Shown here piece by piece: positions 24,217-33,122 of a DNA stretch of 64,000 nucleotides. Location of the stretch: positions 1,178,001 to 1,242,000 of the forward strand of contig NZ_JBLREB010000001.1 of the NCBI RefSeq assembly GCF_048159605.1. The letters are read 5' to 3'. This DNA is from Ectobacillus polymachus. Lineage in GTDB: Bacteria; Bacillota; Bacilli; Bacillales; Bacillaceae_G. Every line of letters starts with the position of its first letter. Position 1 is the stretch's first letter. A program made the position numbers and the translations under genes. Under the pieces are notes generated by a model that saw only the letters and a list, made by a program, of their open reading frames with translations, ran no database searches and was not told the DNA's origin.

Positions 24217-25265
24217 TCACTTCCTCCTAACGATGCAAGTACAAGACGAATAGAAAAATAGTCAATATCGTTACCGACATATTGCTTTAGTACACGTAGC
24301 TTTCTCGTTTTAACATCTAAAACGATTTGCCTAATTCGTTTCACATTGTCATTGGAAACAAATTGTTCAATAGGAAATGTCGGAACATGCATAGCAATTT
24401 CCACAAGATGATCTTCAATTGTATTTCGTCTTAGCCTTCGTATGATTGCGATTTCCTCTAATTTCTTTCCTTCCATCCACAGAAGATATGTTTTTTGTGT
24501 CGAAATACTTAAAACCGTTGCAAGGCCGTCTTGCTTTGGAATTAATTCACGTAACAAAGAATAATGATCGTCCTTTGATAAACTCCAAATCATTTTATGT
24601 AGCGTTCCAAGAAACATCATATGAGTATGAAAGGAATCCTGATGTAAAGAAATGGCTAGCTGCTCATTCGTATATCCAATATAATTAGCACCTGTAAAGC
24701 GAAAAACAAGATTGGAAGCCTCTTCATCAGGCAGTTCTTCAAACAATTGTACACATTCCGTATAGAGCATATCACGTACTTTCTCTCTTGAATAAGGTAA
24801 CGATAACAAAAATGACTTAACCCAAGACGTTGTTTCTAAATCCTGTTGAATTGGTAGAAAAGTGGTGTGCGCTTGTAAATTAGAAACAGTTTGTATTAAC
24901 AATGATAGTCTTTTCCATACAATCTCTGCTACATCTTTATATTGTAATCCATCCAGCCTAGAAGGAAAGGGAGTCTGAATGAGAGCTTCCTTAATCTCTC
25001 GTTCCCCCAAGGAAGATAAAACATAAGTATTCTTTTGTATTTTTACAATCCAGTTTAGGTTTAATAATTTGTTAACTTGCTCATCATATACGTGTCGGTT
25101 CAATTTCTTATCTATACCAAACAAAAACGATAATTGAAACACGGTACCATCTTGGAGAGTTTGCGAAGAACGCTTCCCTTTTAATAGATGAAAAATCGAT
25201 GCGGACGTTCTTTCACCATGAATTTGCTTCAATCCGTACAAAATCGTATGTAAGAGGTTCATCAC
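24213..25265 (-). CDS. ypbB: Helix-turn-helix domain protein (YpbB type)
   Basis: A 350-aa protein that always lies upstream of recQ/recS in bacilli. Near the C-terminus (about residues 255-280; TYLLWMEGKKLEEIAIIRRLRRNTIEDHLVEIA) there is a helicase-associated helix-turn-helix of the type found after RecQ, which suggests the two proteins act together on DNA. The N-terminal half (residues 5-90) is helical and resembles a winged-helix. The start is GTG at 25265 or ATG at 25262, both within range of a GGAG. The stop overlaps the recQ ATG. Confidence 0.85.
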   Translation of the reverse strand: MMNLLHTILYGLKQIHGERTSASIFHLLKGKRSSQTLQDGTVFQLSFLFGIDKKLNRHVYDEQVNKLLNLNWIVKIQKNTYVLSSLGEREIKEALIQTPFPSRLDGLQYKDVAEIVWKRLSLLIQTVSNLQAHTTFLPIQQDLETTSWVKSFLLSLPYSREKVRDMLYTECVQLFEELPDEEASNLVFRFTGANYIGYTNEQLAISLHQDSFHTHMMFLGTLHKMIWSLSKDDHYSLLRELIPKQDGLATVLSISTQKTYLLWMEGKKLEEIAIIRRLRRNTIEDHLVEIAMHVPTFPIEQFVSNDNVKRIRQIVLDVKTRKLRVLKQYVGNDIDYFSIRLVLASLGGSE

Positions 25266-25400
25266 AAAATCACTCCTTTCCTAATCTCATGCCTCTATTG
25301 TAACAAAAGATAGCAATAATCGTCATGAATGATAAATGAAAACGTTTTATATAAAAGCTGTCGAATTTTGAAAAAACAAATATTTTCCTAGAGTTTTTAA

Positions 25401-25429
25401 TTGAAAAGTTGAAGAAACCGTTTTACAAT
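25401..25429 (+). promoter_or_regulatory. Sigma-A type promoter of fer
   Basis: A -35 TTGAAA (25401-25406) and a -10 TACAAT (25424-25429) are spaced by 17 bases, 67 bases before the fer start. A TGAAAACGTTTTAT sequence with one mismatch to the cre consensus lies about 60 bp further up (near 25337), in the gap to ypbB. Confidence 0.65.
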
Positions 25430-25495
25430 AGGGTTAGATTTTCTTTCATTAGGTTTTTTTAACTAATGATACATACATTTGGGAGGTTTTCACTA

Positions 25496-25744
25496 ATGGC
25501 AAAGTATACAATCGTTGACAAGGAAACATGCATCGCATGTGGAGCATGCGGAGCTTCTGCACCTGACATTTATGATTATGATGATGAAGGTCTAGCATTT
25601 GTAACATTAGACGACAACAAAGGTATCGTTGAAATTCCTGACGTTCTTCTTGATGATATGATGGACGCTTTTGAAGGATGCCCTACAGATTCTATTAAAG
25701 TTGCTGAGGAACCATTTGACGGCGACGCTACAAAATTCGAATAA
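25496..25744 (+). CDS. fer: Ferredoxin [4Fe-4S]
   Basis: An 82-aa acidic ferredoxin. The cluster ligands are C11-IA-C14-GA-C17 (ETCIACGACGASAPDIYD) and a distant cysteine in EGCPTDSIKV (about residue 61), the pattern of a single-cluster Bacillus [4Fe-4S] ferredoxin. It serves as a low-potential electron carrier. The ATG at 25496 has GGGAGG ten bases upstream; the frame is open for ten more codons to 25466 but these lie before the ribosome binding site. The gene is monocistronic with its own promoter and terminator. Confidence 0.96.
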   Translation: MAKYTIVDKETCIACGACGASAPDIYDYDDEGLAFVTLDDNKGIVEIPDVLLDDMMDAFEGCPTDSIKVAEEPFDGDATKFE

Positions 25745-25751
25745 TATCGTC

Positions 25752-25789
25752 AAAAAAGCGTTATTCCCATTGGGAATAACGCTTTTTTT
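25752..25789 (+). terminator. Intrinsic terminator after fer
   Basis: AAAAAAGCGTTATTCCC and GGGAATAACGCTTTTTTT form a strong stem-loop ending in a run of T on the plus strand. Confidence 0.92.
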
Positions 25790-25792
25790 GTT

Positions 25793-25879
25793 AGGCTTTG
25801 TTAAACTTGCCTGTTGATTTTCGCTCTAGGCGCTCCAATCAAAGTTGTGGCAATATCAACAATGAGCTTTAACATAACC
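25793..25879. repeat. Imperfect inverted repeat, possible mobile-element remnant
   Basis: GTTAAAC...CTGTTGAT on the left is mirrored by ATATCAACA...GCTTTAAC on the right, with GGCTTTG and CATAACC outside. The central CGCTCTAGGCGCTCC is unlike its AT-rich surroundings. The size (about 87 bp) and shape suggest a small non-autonomous repeat or remnant between fer and ribU. No second copy was seen in the window. Confidence 0.4.
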
Positions 25880-25890
25880 TTTAGTTAAGA

Positions 25891-25922
25891 AAAACGACCT
25901 ATTCTATTTCTAGGCCGTTTGT
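25891..25922 (-). terminator. Intrinsic terminator after ribU
   Basis: On the minus strand AACGGCCTA and TAGGTCGTT pair (with G-U) and are followed by TTTTCTT. Confidence 0.75.
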
Positions 25923-25928
25923 TTTAAT

Positions 25929-26504
25929 TTAAGCACTTTTGATTTTTGTAGCCATCCATACTTGGAGACGTGAAACAAGAAGAACGGATACGACAGCAAC
26001 GAGAACACCCTTAATGATATTAAATGGCAATATACCGGTAATAATCAGCTGTTTCATTGCGCTGCTGGACATAGCTGGTGAATTTAAAAACCATGTGTAA
26101 GCAGGTAGAATGAGATAGTAGTTTAATATACTCATGCCAATTGTCATAATAGTTGTTCCTACTACGAGACCAGTTGTTAACCCTTTAACGGAATAATATT
26201 TACGGTAAAAATAAGCTGCTGGTAAAATGAAAACACATCCTGCGATAAAGTTCGCAACCTCTCCGACTGGTACACCCATAAAACTTCCTTGGACAACATA
26301 ATATAAAATATTTTTCGTAGCTTCTACAATCATCATAGCACCAGGTCCAAAAAGAATAGCTGCCACTAGGCCTGGTACATCGCTAAAGTCAATTCGTAAA
26401 AATACAGGCAATCCTGGAAACGGAAAATCTAGCATCATAAGTAGATAAGAAATACTACCTAACATAGCCACGGTTACCATTTTCGATACATTTCGATTCT
26501 TCAT
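25929..26504 (-). CDS. ribU: Riboflavin ECF transporter substrate-binding protein RibU
   Basis: A 191-aa integral membrane S component of the energy-coupling factor transporter for riboflavin (YpaA in B. subtilis), which works with the shared EcfAA'T module. It has about five to six helices with the family segments MLDFPFPGLPVFLRIDFSD (about 23-41), ILFGPGAM and GVPVGEVANFIAG. The ATG at 26504 is preceded by GGGAGAG. The longer open frame to 26735 runs through the FMN riboswitch and its terminator and is not protein. Uptake of the vitamin is controlled by the upstream riboswitch. Confidence 0.95.
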   Translation of the reverse strand: MKNRNVSKMVTVAMLGSISYLLMMLDFPFPGLPVFLRIDFSDVPGLVAAILFGPGAMMIVEATKNILYYVVQGSFMGVPVGEVANFIAGCVFILPAAYFYRKYYSVKGLTTGLVVGTTIMTIGMSILNYYLILPAYTWFLNSPAMSSSAMKQLIITGILPFNIIKGVLVAVVSVLLVSRLQVWMATKIKSA

Positions 26505-26561
26505 TTTCTCTCTCCCTTTTCCTCCGATCTTCTTATGGAAATGGAAAGGTTCTATCGTACC

Positions 26562-26592
26562 AATTAAAAATCCCCTTTTCATCGAAAAGGGG
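26562..26592 (-). terminator. Expression-platform terminator of the FMN riboswitch
   Basis: CCCCTTTTC and GAAAAGGGG form a 9-bp stem (26572-26592) followed by ATTTTTAATT on the minus strand. It lies between the aptamer and the ribU start, as expected for transcription attenuation when FMN is bound. Confidence 0.88.
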
Positions 26593-26654
26593 AGATAAGA
26601 TAGTACGGCAAAATGAACGTTTTCATATTCAAAAATGACAACGCCGAACCTCCA

Positions 26655-26785
26655 TCTTCTCCCATCCAGACTATACTGTCGGCTTCGGAATCTCACCGAA
26701 TCCTGCCAATAACGGCTCGCGGGCTTAAGAGTCAATGCTCTAATACCGCCGGTAGGGAATTACACCCTGCCCCGAAGATAGATCG
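26655..26785 (-). promoter_or_regulatory. FMN riboswitch (RFN element)
   Basis: The minus strand shows the conserved RFN blocks in order: ATCTTCGGGGCAGGGTG, AATTCCCTACCGGCGGTA, AGCCCGCGAGCC, GGCAGGATTCGGTGAGATTC, CCGAAGCCGACAGTATAGTC and GGATGGGAGAAG. This is the aptamer that binds FMN. It lies directly upstream of the ribU riboflavin transporter with a terminator between, so high FMN should switch ribU off. Confidence 0.97.
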
Positions 26786-26943
26786 ATATTTTATTTCGTT
26801 TATGTAAAAGATTATACATGAATATGTAAGAAATGTGAATGAAAATGCCTTGTAGTTTTAGTTTTTTTCTGGTGTTTATAAATACAAAGTGCTAATATGT
26901 TATATTGTGAGGAAAAGGCAGTTCTTTTTCTGGGGGAAATGTC

Positions 26944-27627
26944 ATGAAGAAAACACAAAAACAGACCGTTTATCAATTTATGAAAAAAAGTCTGCGTAAA
27001 GAATATTTTTATTTAAAAAGAGATTTGCTTCTCTATTGTCCTATTGAATACGGAGAATTTTCTACAAATGCATACTACGCTGCACTGGATAAGGACGGCA
27101 TTAGTATTTATCAGTATGACAAAAAAGTTGATAATCGCATAAAATTATTAGAACGCCATCCTTGGAAAACATGGAATCGTGTTAAGATTGACCATTTCTT
27201 TAAAAAATCAGAATTTGTTTTTCAAGGCCAATCGAATCGTATTTTTTATTTTCTAAACGATGGAAAAGCCGTACAACGAATCATTGAACAATATACTACT
27301 ATTGAAGTAGAAGTTGCGACGAGATCATTTTGGCGCAAGTTTCCTGGTTTTCGGTCCCAATCTCCGATTAACATGTACGTAGCTGCTATTGTGTATGCTA
27401 TCATTCCATCATTTGTACTAAAACTCGTTCTTCCTTATCTCGTACAAAAATTACTTTTCTCTATTTCTGTTTTTACGATGCTGCTTGGTCTACTTTGCTT
27501 AGTTATCGGCCTAATTGATCCAACCATTGTACTTTGGAAACAGAAGGAAAAAACGCGTAAAAAAGTTGCGTATTATTTTAGCTATATCACGATTATCGGA
27601 TTTATTTGTATTTTTATTTTTTGGTAA
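26944..27627 (+). CDS. Membrane protein of unknown function
   Basis: A 227-aa protein I do not recognise. The N-terminal two-thirds (residues 1-140) is soluble, basic and rich in aromatic residues, with a repeated beta-strand pattern (NAYYAALDKDGISIYQYDKK ...). This resembles a PH-like or YcxB-like cytoplasmic domain. It is followed by three predicted helices (about 145-165, 172-195, 208-226). The ATG has TGGGGGAAA upstream. It is a single gene on the plus strand, divergent from ribU and converging on the M23/LysM gene through a bidirectional terminator. The low GC content resembles its surroundings. Confidence 0.7.
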   Translation: MKKTQKQTVYQFMKKSLRKEYFYLKRDLLLYCPIEYGEFSTNAYYAALDKDGISIYQYDKKVDNRIKLLERHPWKTWNRVKIDHFFKKSEFVFQGQSNRIFYFLNDGKAVQRIIEQYTTIEVEVATRSFWRKFPGFRSQSPINMYVAAIVYAIIPSFVLKLVLPYLVQKLLFSISVFTMLLGLLCLVIGLIDPTIVLWKQKEKTRKKVAYYFSYITIIGFICIFIFW

Positions 27628-27653
27628 AAGAGCTTTATCTTACACCTCAGTAG

Positions 27654-27697
27654 TTTGCAAATAACCCATCCTTTTTTAGGATGGGTTATTTGCAATT
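27654..27697. terminator. Bidirectional terminator
   Basis: TTGCAAATAACCCATCC and GGATGGGTTATTTGCAA form a 17-bp perfect stem with a short T-rich loop between two converging genes. Confidence 0.92.
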
Positions 27698-27735
27698 TTA
27701 CATAATCATATCCATTTAAAGCTTATGTATACATA

Positions 27736-28359
27736 TTAATCTATATCTGTTTTCGAGTGTATGATTAATTGCTGGGATGGATAAATTATATCGGTATGCA
27801 ATTGATTTTGGATCTTAAGCTCTTCAACTGTCATACCGTATTTTACTGCTATACTAGAAAGCGTATCTCCTTTTTGGACAAAATAAGAAGAGGATGATAC
27901 CATCTCTGACGGCACTATACCTAACACTTGAAGCGGATTAACGGCATTAGACTTCGCAATATTCCAATCTCCATTATGAACTTCAAAATGTAAATGAGAT
28001 CCATGGGATAATCCCGTATTTCCAACTTCACCAATTTTCTGCCCACTATGTATGTGCTGGCCTACGCTTACGAAACGTTTACTTAAATGCGCATAAACTG
28101 CCTCATACCCATTTGTATGCCGAATAAAGATGACATTACCATAGCTTTTACTGTAATAGGATTTCGTCACAGTCCCTTTGCTCGCTGCTACAACGGGTGT
28201 CCCAACAGTTGCTGCAATATCGATGCCATAGTGATGACCGCTGCGCGTCCCGAAATAATCGCTCACAGCACCCGATACAGGCCAAATCCATTGCGTATCT
28301 GCCTTACTGGGTAACGGCATGAAGAAAAACGAAACGAGCATAAGCTTCCACCATTTCAT
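27736..28359 (-). CDS. Secreted M23 endopeptidase with C-terminal LysM domain
   Basis: A 207-aa secreted cell-wall protein. Residues 1-20 (MKWWKLMLVSFFFMPLPSKA) form a signal peptide. The peptidase M23 domain (about 22-150) has the zinc ligands in HHYGIDIA (H43, D47) and HLHFEVH (the HxH near 124-126). A LysM domain (about 159-203; VQKGDTLSSIAVKYG ... PSQQLIIH) anchors it to peptidoglycan. It should cleave peptide cross-links in the wall. The ATG has AGGAGGGATT upstream. The specific paralogue cannot be named from sequence alone. Confidence 0.9.
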   Translation of the reverse strand: MKWWKLMLVSFFFMPLPSKADTQWIWPVSGAVSDYFGTRSGHHYGIDIAATVGTPVVAASKGTVTKSYYSKSYGNVIFIRHTNGYEAVYAHLSKRFVSVGQHIHSGQKIGEVGNTGLSHGSHLHFEVHNGDWNIAKSNAVNPLQVLGIVPSEMVSSSSYFVQKGDTLSSIAVKYGMTVEELKIQNQLHTDIIYPSQQLIIHSKTDID

Positions 28360-28440
28360 CTTAAATCCCTCCTACAACTCACCGTATTAGTTTTACCTTT
28401 TGATCAAAGAAGTATACGTGAATAAATAGGAGGATGGTTA

Positions 28441-29028
28441 TTACTTTGAAGATTGAGAGTCTTCATCTTTGTTTCGGAAGACAATTGCGCTTCTTTCATA
28501 TTCCACATCTTTAACACCAAGTCTAGCATTAATAACCCGCGCTACAGCAAATAAGTAATCGGATAAACGATTTATATATTTTAGAACATGATCGTTTATT
28601 TCATCTACTTTTTTAAGAGAAACAATATTACGTTCTGCTCGTCTTGTAACTGCTCTTACGATATGTATAGCGCTAGAAGCAGGCGAGCCTCCCGGCAGGA
28701 TAAATCGTTCAAGCTCAGGTGCTTCTTCAATATAAGCATCTATGCGTTCTTCTAAGAATGTAATCATATCTTCCGTTACTTTGTAAGGGAGTTTTTTATT
28801 TACAATTGCTAAATCCCCGCCGCAATCAAATAACTCATGCTGAATCTTTTCTAACTCTTGGTATAGACTGTGTAGTCTTTCATCATTCATCAGCGTCATG
28901 GCTTGCCCTAAAAAAGAATTCACTTCATCAATCGTTCCATAAGCTTCCACACGAGCGTGATTTTTATCGACTCTTCCTCCGACTAAACTCGTTTTACCCT
29001 CATCGCCAGTTCTTGTATATAATTTCAT
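28441..29028 (-). CDS. Cob(I)alamin adenosyltransferase (PduO type)
   Basis: A 195-aa ATP:cob(I)alamin adenosyltransferase of the PduO family (YvqK in B. subtilis), which makes adenosylcobalamin. The N-terminal ATP-binding motif is YTRTGDEGKTSL (residues 4-15), followed by VDKNHARVEAYGTIDEVNS, and the cobalamin-side motif is VRAVTRRAERNIVSL (about 127-141). The start ATG has GAAGGGTAGGGG upstream. It lies 8 kb from a B12-binding MerR regulator that would need this cofactor. No other cobalamin genes are near. Confidence 0.93.
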   Translation of the reverse strand: MKLYTRTGDEGKTSLVGGRVDKNHARVEAYGTIDEVNSFLGQAMTLMNDERLHSLYQELEKIQHELFDCGGDLAIVNKKLPYKVTEDMITFLEERIDAYIEEAPELERFILPGGSPASSAIHIVRAVTRRAERNIVSLKKVDEINDHVLKYINRLSDYLFAVARVINARLGVKDVEYERSAIVFRNKDEDSQSSK

Positions 29029-29149
29029 GTATACCCCTACCCTTCCTTTGTTTTGCCCTTAGTTTTTCTATAAGCACTTCACATACTCCTTTATTTTATC
29101 AGGAAATTGTTTTACATCTCCCCTAGGAGACTTCTTTTTAGAAAAACGT

Positions 29150-29192
29150 TAAAAAACTCTTACGACTTCCTTTCCTAAAGAAATCGTAAGAG
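29150..29192 (-). terminator. Intrinsic terminator after resE
   Basis: CTCTTACGA and TCGTAAGAG pair across a loop that also has partial pairing, followed by TTTTTTAACG on the minus strand. Confidence 0.85.
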
Positions 29193-29214
29193 CTTTTCAT
29201 AGTGCAGTTACATT

Positions 29215-30978
29215 TTATTTTGACTGAGGTAAAAAAATGGAAAAGGTCGTGCCTTCATTTACAACGCTATGCACCGAAATACGGCCTCCGTGTCCTTCAA
29301 CAATATTTTTTGCAATGGCTAAGCCAAGTCCAGTACCACCTGTTTTTCCACGCGTTCTTGCTTTATCACCTTTATAAAATCGTTCAAAAATAAACGAAAC
29401 GTCCTCTCCCTGAATGCCGATGCCAGAGTCCTTTACCTCAAAACGTGCTCCCTCTTCATCCTTATTAACAGTTAGAACCACTTCACCACCTGCATCGGTA
29501 TGACGAACAGCATTATCAATTAAATTCGTGAACACTTGCTCCATTCGATCTGGGTCAAATACAAGCGATTTCACATCAGATTGAATCACTGCATGTAAAC
29601 GAACTTCCTTTTCCTTGGAAATCCCTTGAAATTTCCGAATTATTTTATCAACAAATGGTGCAATTTCAATGGTTTGTTTAAACAGCTCGGTAACTCCGCT
29701 TTCCATCCGTGCTAAGTCAAGCAAATCATTAACGAGACGACCTAAACGAACCGATTCGTCATAAATAATTTGGATAAACTCATGTACCTCTTCTTTACTC
29801 GAAACAACATCATCTAGAATTGCCTCACTGTACCCTTGTAGCATGACCATTGGTGTACGGAGTTCATGTGACACATTGGCAATAAAGTCACGGCGCATTT
29901 TCTCAAGTCGTCGCTCTTCCGTCATATCTCGCAGGACAGCTACTGCACCGCGTACATTCGTTTGATTGTAAAGAGGTGTCATAAGCACGACATAATTACC
30001 GTTTTGTACATTCACTTCCACTGCTTGCTGTTGTTCACTTTCTACTACTTTTTGAAATAAATGTGTTAGCACAACAGGTATGTTATTCGTATTCTTTGAA
30101 GGATTGTGATCATCATTCCAAAGTTCTACGAAACGTTCTGCAGGAGGATTAAGCATAACAGCTTCGCCATCATGATTAAGAGTAATGACTCCATCGGCCA
30201 TACTACTTAAAATGCTGGATAAATGCTCCTTCTCCTGCTGCAGTGCGTTCATATTAAATTTAAGCTGTTTGCCCATTTGATTCAGGGCTGTAGCAAGCTC
30301 CCCAATTTCATCTTGCGAAACAGCTTTTGCTTTCGTATCAAACTTCCCACGCGCTACTTCGAATGCAACCTCCCTCATTTTGCGAAGCGGGGCAGTAATT
30401 CGAGTAGACAGGAAGAAAGCAAAAAACGTCGTCAAAATAATCGCAATACCTGCCGATAAAAAAATGAACTCTGTTGTTTTATCCATCGCTTGATTGGAAA
30501 CTTCCAGGGACTGATAGACAAATACAGCCCCTTGATCTTGTTTGATTGGAATTCCCACAATCATAATTTGATTGCTTGGATTTCCAGTATTCTGTGGTAC
30601 ATTCAACTTCTTTTTTACCGTTTTCTTTTCCGTAATAACAGTGTTAAGGTCACTATCCTTTTTCAGGTCGTCAAGCGTTAAACTAACCAAACCTTCCTGA
30701 CCAGGCGAATAGGAAATGTTTCCCCCATTTTTTACTACAACAATTTGCGAGAGAGGATCTACAAATTGATAAGCAATATTCTCAATTGTTTTTTCATCCA
30801 TTCCTTCATCAATCATTTGAGAAATTTGCGTTGCAAAATGAGTAAGTCGCGTCTCGCTCGTCTTATCATAATACGTTTGAAAAAATTGATGTAATAATAG
30901 CATAACAAAGCCCAGTACAAAGGAAACGAGAAGCAAAATGGTAATCCATAGTTTCCCTACGACACTCCGCCAAAGCAT
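29215..30978 (-). CDS. resE: Sensor histidine kinase ResE
   Basis: ResE, 587 aa, is the membrane kinase of the ResDE system that activates anaerobic and respiratory genes when oxygen is low or nitric oxide is present. The layout is: a helix at about residues 12-34, an external sensor domain (35-160), a second helix (163-185), HAMP, a PAS-like domain (about 245-355), a HisKA domain with the phosphoacceptor in NVSHELRTP (H about 371), and an HATPase_c domain with NLIDNAVRHT and GTGLGLAI. The ATG overlaps the resD stop by one base, so they are coupled. Confidence 0.96.
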   Translation of the reverse strand: MLWRSVVGKLWITILLLVSFVLGFVMLLLHQFFQTYYDKTSETRLTHFATQISQMIDEGMDEKTIENIAYQFVDPLSQIVVVKNGGNISYSPGQEGLVSLTLDDLKKDSDLNTVITEKKTVKKKLNVPQNTGNPSNQIMIVGIPIKQDQGAVFVYQSLEVSNQAMDKTTEFIFLSAGIAIILTTFFAFFLSTRITAPLRKMREVAFEVARGKFDTKAKAVSQDEIGELATALNQMGKQLKFNMNALQQEKEHLSSILSSMADGVITLNHDGEAVMLNPPAERFVELWNDDHNPSKNTNNIPVVLTHLFQKVVESEQQQAVEVNVQNGNYVVLMTPLYNQTNVRGAVAVLRDMTEERRLEKMRRDFIANVSHELRTPMVMLQGYSEAILDDVVSSKEEVHEFIQIIYDESVRLGRLVNDLLDLARMESGVTELFKQTIEIAPFVDKIIRKFQGISKEKEVRLHAVIQSDVKSLVFDPDRMEQVFTNLIDNAVRHTDAGGEVVLTVNKDEEGARFEVKDSGIGIQGEDVSFIFERFYKGDKARTRGKTGGTGLGLAIAKNIVEGHGGRISVHSVVNEGTTFSIFLPQSK

Positions 30979-31700
30979 TAGTCGTTCACTACCTCAAATT
31001 TATATCCAACACCCCATACAGTTACGATCATTTTGGCTGCATTCGCTGATTTTTTGTTAAGTTTTTCGCGTAGACGCTTAACATGTGTATCAACCGTACG
31101 TAAATCGCCAAAAAATTCATATTGCCATACTTCCTTCAACAGTTGTTCCCGATCAAACACTTTATCAGGGGACTTTGCAAGAAATAGAAGAAGTTCATAT
31201 TCTTTTGGTGTCAAACCAACTTCCTCTCCATCTGCTACAACACGGTGAGCATCATTATCAATTGTAAGGTGCGGAAATACGATAACATCCTTTGAAGTTG
31301 TTTCATTTGAGAAAAAAGTATTTGAAGTCGAACGGCGAAGTAGAGCCTTCACTCGAAGGACAACTTCGCGCGGACTGAACGGTTTTACGATATAATCGTC
31401 CGTACCCACTTCAAAGCCCTGTACGCGGTTTACTTCCTCTCCCTTTGCTGTAAGCATAATAATTGGAGTCGCTTTCTTTTCACGAATTTCCTTACAAGCT
31501 TCAATTCCATCTTTTCCCGGCATCATAATATCAAGAATAATTAAATCATAATCACTTTGAAGTGCCTTTAAAACGGCAGTTTCTCCATTATCTGCTTCAT
31601 CAATTGTATAATTTTCGCGCTCTAAGTACATTTTTAAGAGGCGGCGAATTCTTTCTTCATCGTCAACTACTAAGATTCTTGCTTCATTTTCCATTGTCAT
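30978..31700 (-). CDS. resD: Response regulator ResD
   Basis: ResD, 240 aa, is an OmpR-type regulator. The receiver domain has the acidic pocket VVDDEE, the phosphorylated aspartate in LIILD57IMMPG, and LTAKG and the conserved lysine in VKPFSP. The C-terminal winged helix runs from about 140 (LTPKEYELLLFLA ... RTVDTHVKRLREKL ... VWGVGYKFE). It is close to the B. subtilis protein. The ATG at 31700 is preferred; an in-frame GTG at 31736 would add 12 residues. It is followed by resE, and resABC lies upstream after a 264-bp gap. Confidence 0.97.
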   Translation of the reverse strand: MTMENEARILVVDDEERIRRLLKMYLERENYTIDEADNGETAVLKALQSDYDLIILDIMMPGKDGIEACKEIREKKATPIIMLTAKGEEVNRVQGFEVGTDDYIVKPFSPREVVLRVKALLRRSTSNTFFSNETTSKDVIVFPHLTIDNDAHRVVADGEEVGLTPKEYELLLFLAKSPDKVFDREQLLKEVWQYEFFGDLRTVDTHVKRLREKLNKKSANAAKMIVTVWGVGYKFEVVND

Positions 31701-31964
31701 TCCGTAAGAAGAAATACATTCTTCTCCGGATTCCACCTGCCTTTCATCTTACTTCTCTAAATTTTACCAATACAACTTTTGTTTATTCTTTTAAAATTTC
31801 ATAATAGCAACAAACTATCGCCATAGCTTTGCTATAGAAATGGCATCTTATTGTATAAAACAAGAAACCCTCTTCAACATTTTACAGAAGGAAAGTCAAA
31901 TTTGCTATGATTTTTGTATAATTGAAGAAAAGTTGACAAAATTACTAACAAATCGTGACAATTT

Positions 31965-33122
31965 CTATGCATAGGAATGTAAACCTACAATAACAAGATT
32001 TACTGCTACGAGATTAAACATAATGATAGCAAACCCGATAACAGCAAGCCAAGCCGACTTTTCCCCGTGCCATCCTCTAGAAAGACGCAAATGTAAAAAG
32101 GCTGCATAAAACAACCAAGTAATGAGTGCCCAAACCTCTTTCGGATCCCAACCCCAAAAACGAGTCCATGCTACCTGTGCCCAAATCATTGCAAAAATAA
32201 GAGCCCCTAATGTAAATATAGGAAATCCGATTGCAACAGAGCGATAGCCAATTTCATCTAGTAAATCGTAATTTGCTTTTTTCATAAATGGCTGCAGAGC
32301 AGCTGCAATGCGTTTTCGAAGGATTAGCCGAAGAATACCATATAAGACAACTCCAAGTAGAAGTGACCATAGGAAGGTGTTCATTTTCTTTGCATCAATA
32401 ACAGCTGGTACATAAACTATCGGCTGTATTCTGCTATTTGTTAGAGCCTTACCTTCATGCGGTCCAATTAGTGGGGGCATGGTATAGACAGCCTCTACAG
32501 TATCATTGTTTCTGTTCGTCCATTGAAATTTCGCTTCATAGGAACTAGCAGAAAACACTGTTGTAATAATGATAAATCCAATTGTTGATAGTATACAGTA
32601 CATAATAAACTCGAGCCAAAACGTTCCTGCACTCCGCATTGTTTGATCAACGTGTTTGAGCAAAAAAATCAGACCCGCTACTGCGCTAATTGCAAGAATA
32701 GACTCCCCTGCAGCTGCGGTCGTAACATGAATTTGTAGCCAATTACTTTTTAGTGACGGGATTAATGGCGTAATATCACGTGGAAACATACTTGCATAGG
32801 CAATCACGAGAATAGCGACAGGCAAGGCAAACAGCCCTAGCACACTGGATCGATACATAAAATAGATAATAATGAAGGAGAGAACAAGCATCATCCCAAA
32901 AAACGTCGTAAACTCAAACAGATTACTAACGGGAGCATGCTGTGCTGCAATCCAGCGTGTAATAAAGTAGAGGAGCTGTGAAGTAAAACCAATGATCGTA
33001 ATCGTAATACCAATATTCGCCCATTTGCTTCCTTTTGCCCTAATAGCTCCTCCAAAAAACAAAGTACCTAGTAAGTACAATATAAAAGCAGCAAATAAAA
33101 ATATACTACTTAGCTCCGTCAC
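31965..33122 (-). CDS. resC: Cytochrome c synthesis protein ResC (CcsA)
   Basis: ResC, 385 aa, is the CcsA-type polytopic partner of ResB in the system II heme lyase that attaches heme to apocytochrome c outside the membrane. About eight helices are seen. The tryptophan-rich heme-handling WWD motif is FWGWDPKEVWALITWL (about residues 311-326), with flanking histidines (HVTTAAAG near 128; HLRLSRGWHGE near 334). The start is GTG at 33122 with GGCGGGGGTC upstream, overlapping the resB end by 17 bases, so the two are co-translated. The short gap to resD suggests resABC and resDE can be co-transcribed as in B. subtilis. Confidence 0.95.
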   Translation of the reverse strand: MTELSSIFLFAAFILYLLGTLFFGGAIRAKGSKWANIGITITIIGFTSQLLYFITRWIAAQHAPVSNLFEFTTFFGMMLVLSFIIIYFMYRSSVLGLFALPVAILVIAYASMFPRDITPLIPSLKSNWLQIHVTTAAAGESILAISAVAGLIFLLKHVDQTMRSAGTFWLEFIMYCILSTIGFIIITTVFSASSYEAKFQWTNRNNDTVEAVYTMPPLIGPHEGKALTNSRIQPIVYVPAVIDAKKMNTFLWSLLLGVVLYGILRLILRKRIAAALQPFMKKANYDLLDEIGYRSVAIGFPIFTLGALIFAMIWAQVAWTRFWGWDPKEVWALITWLFYAAFLHLRLSRGWHGEKSAWLAVIGFAIIMFNLVAVNLVIVGLHSYA

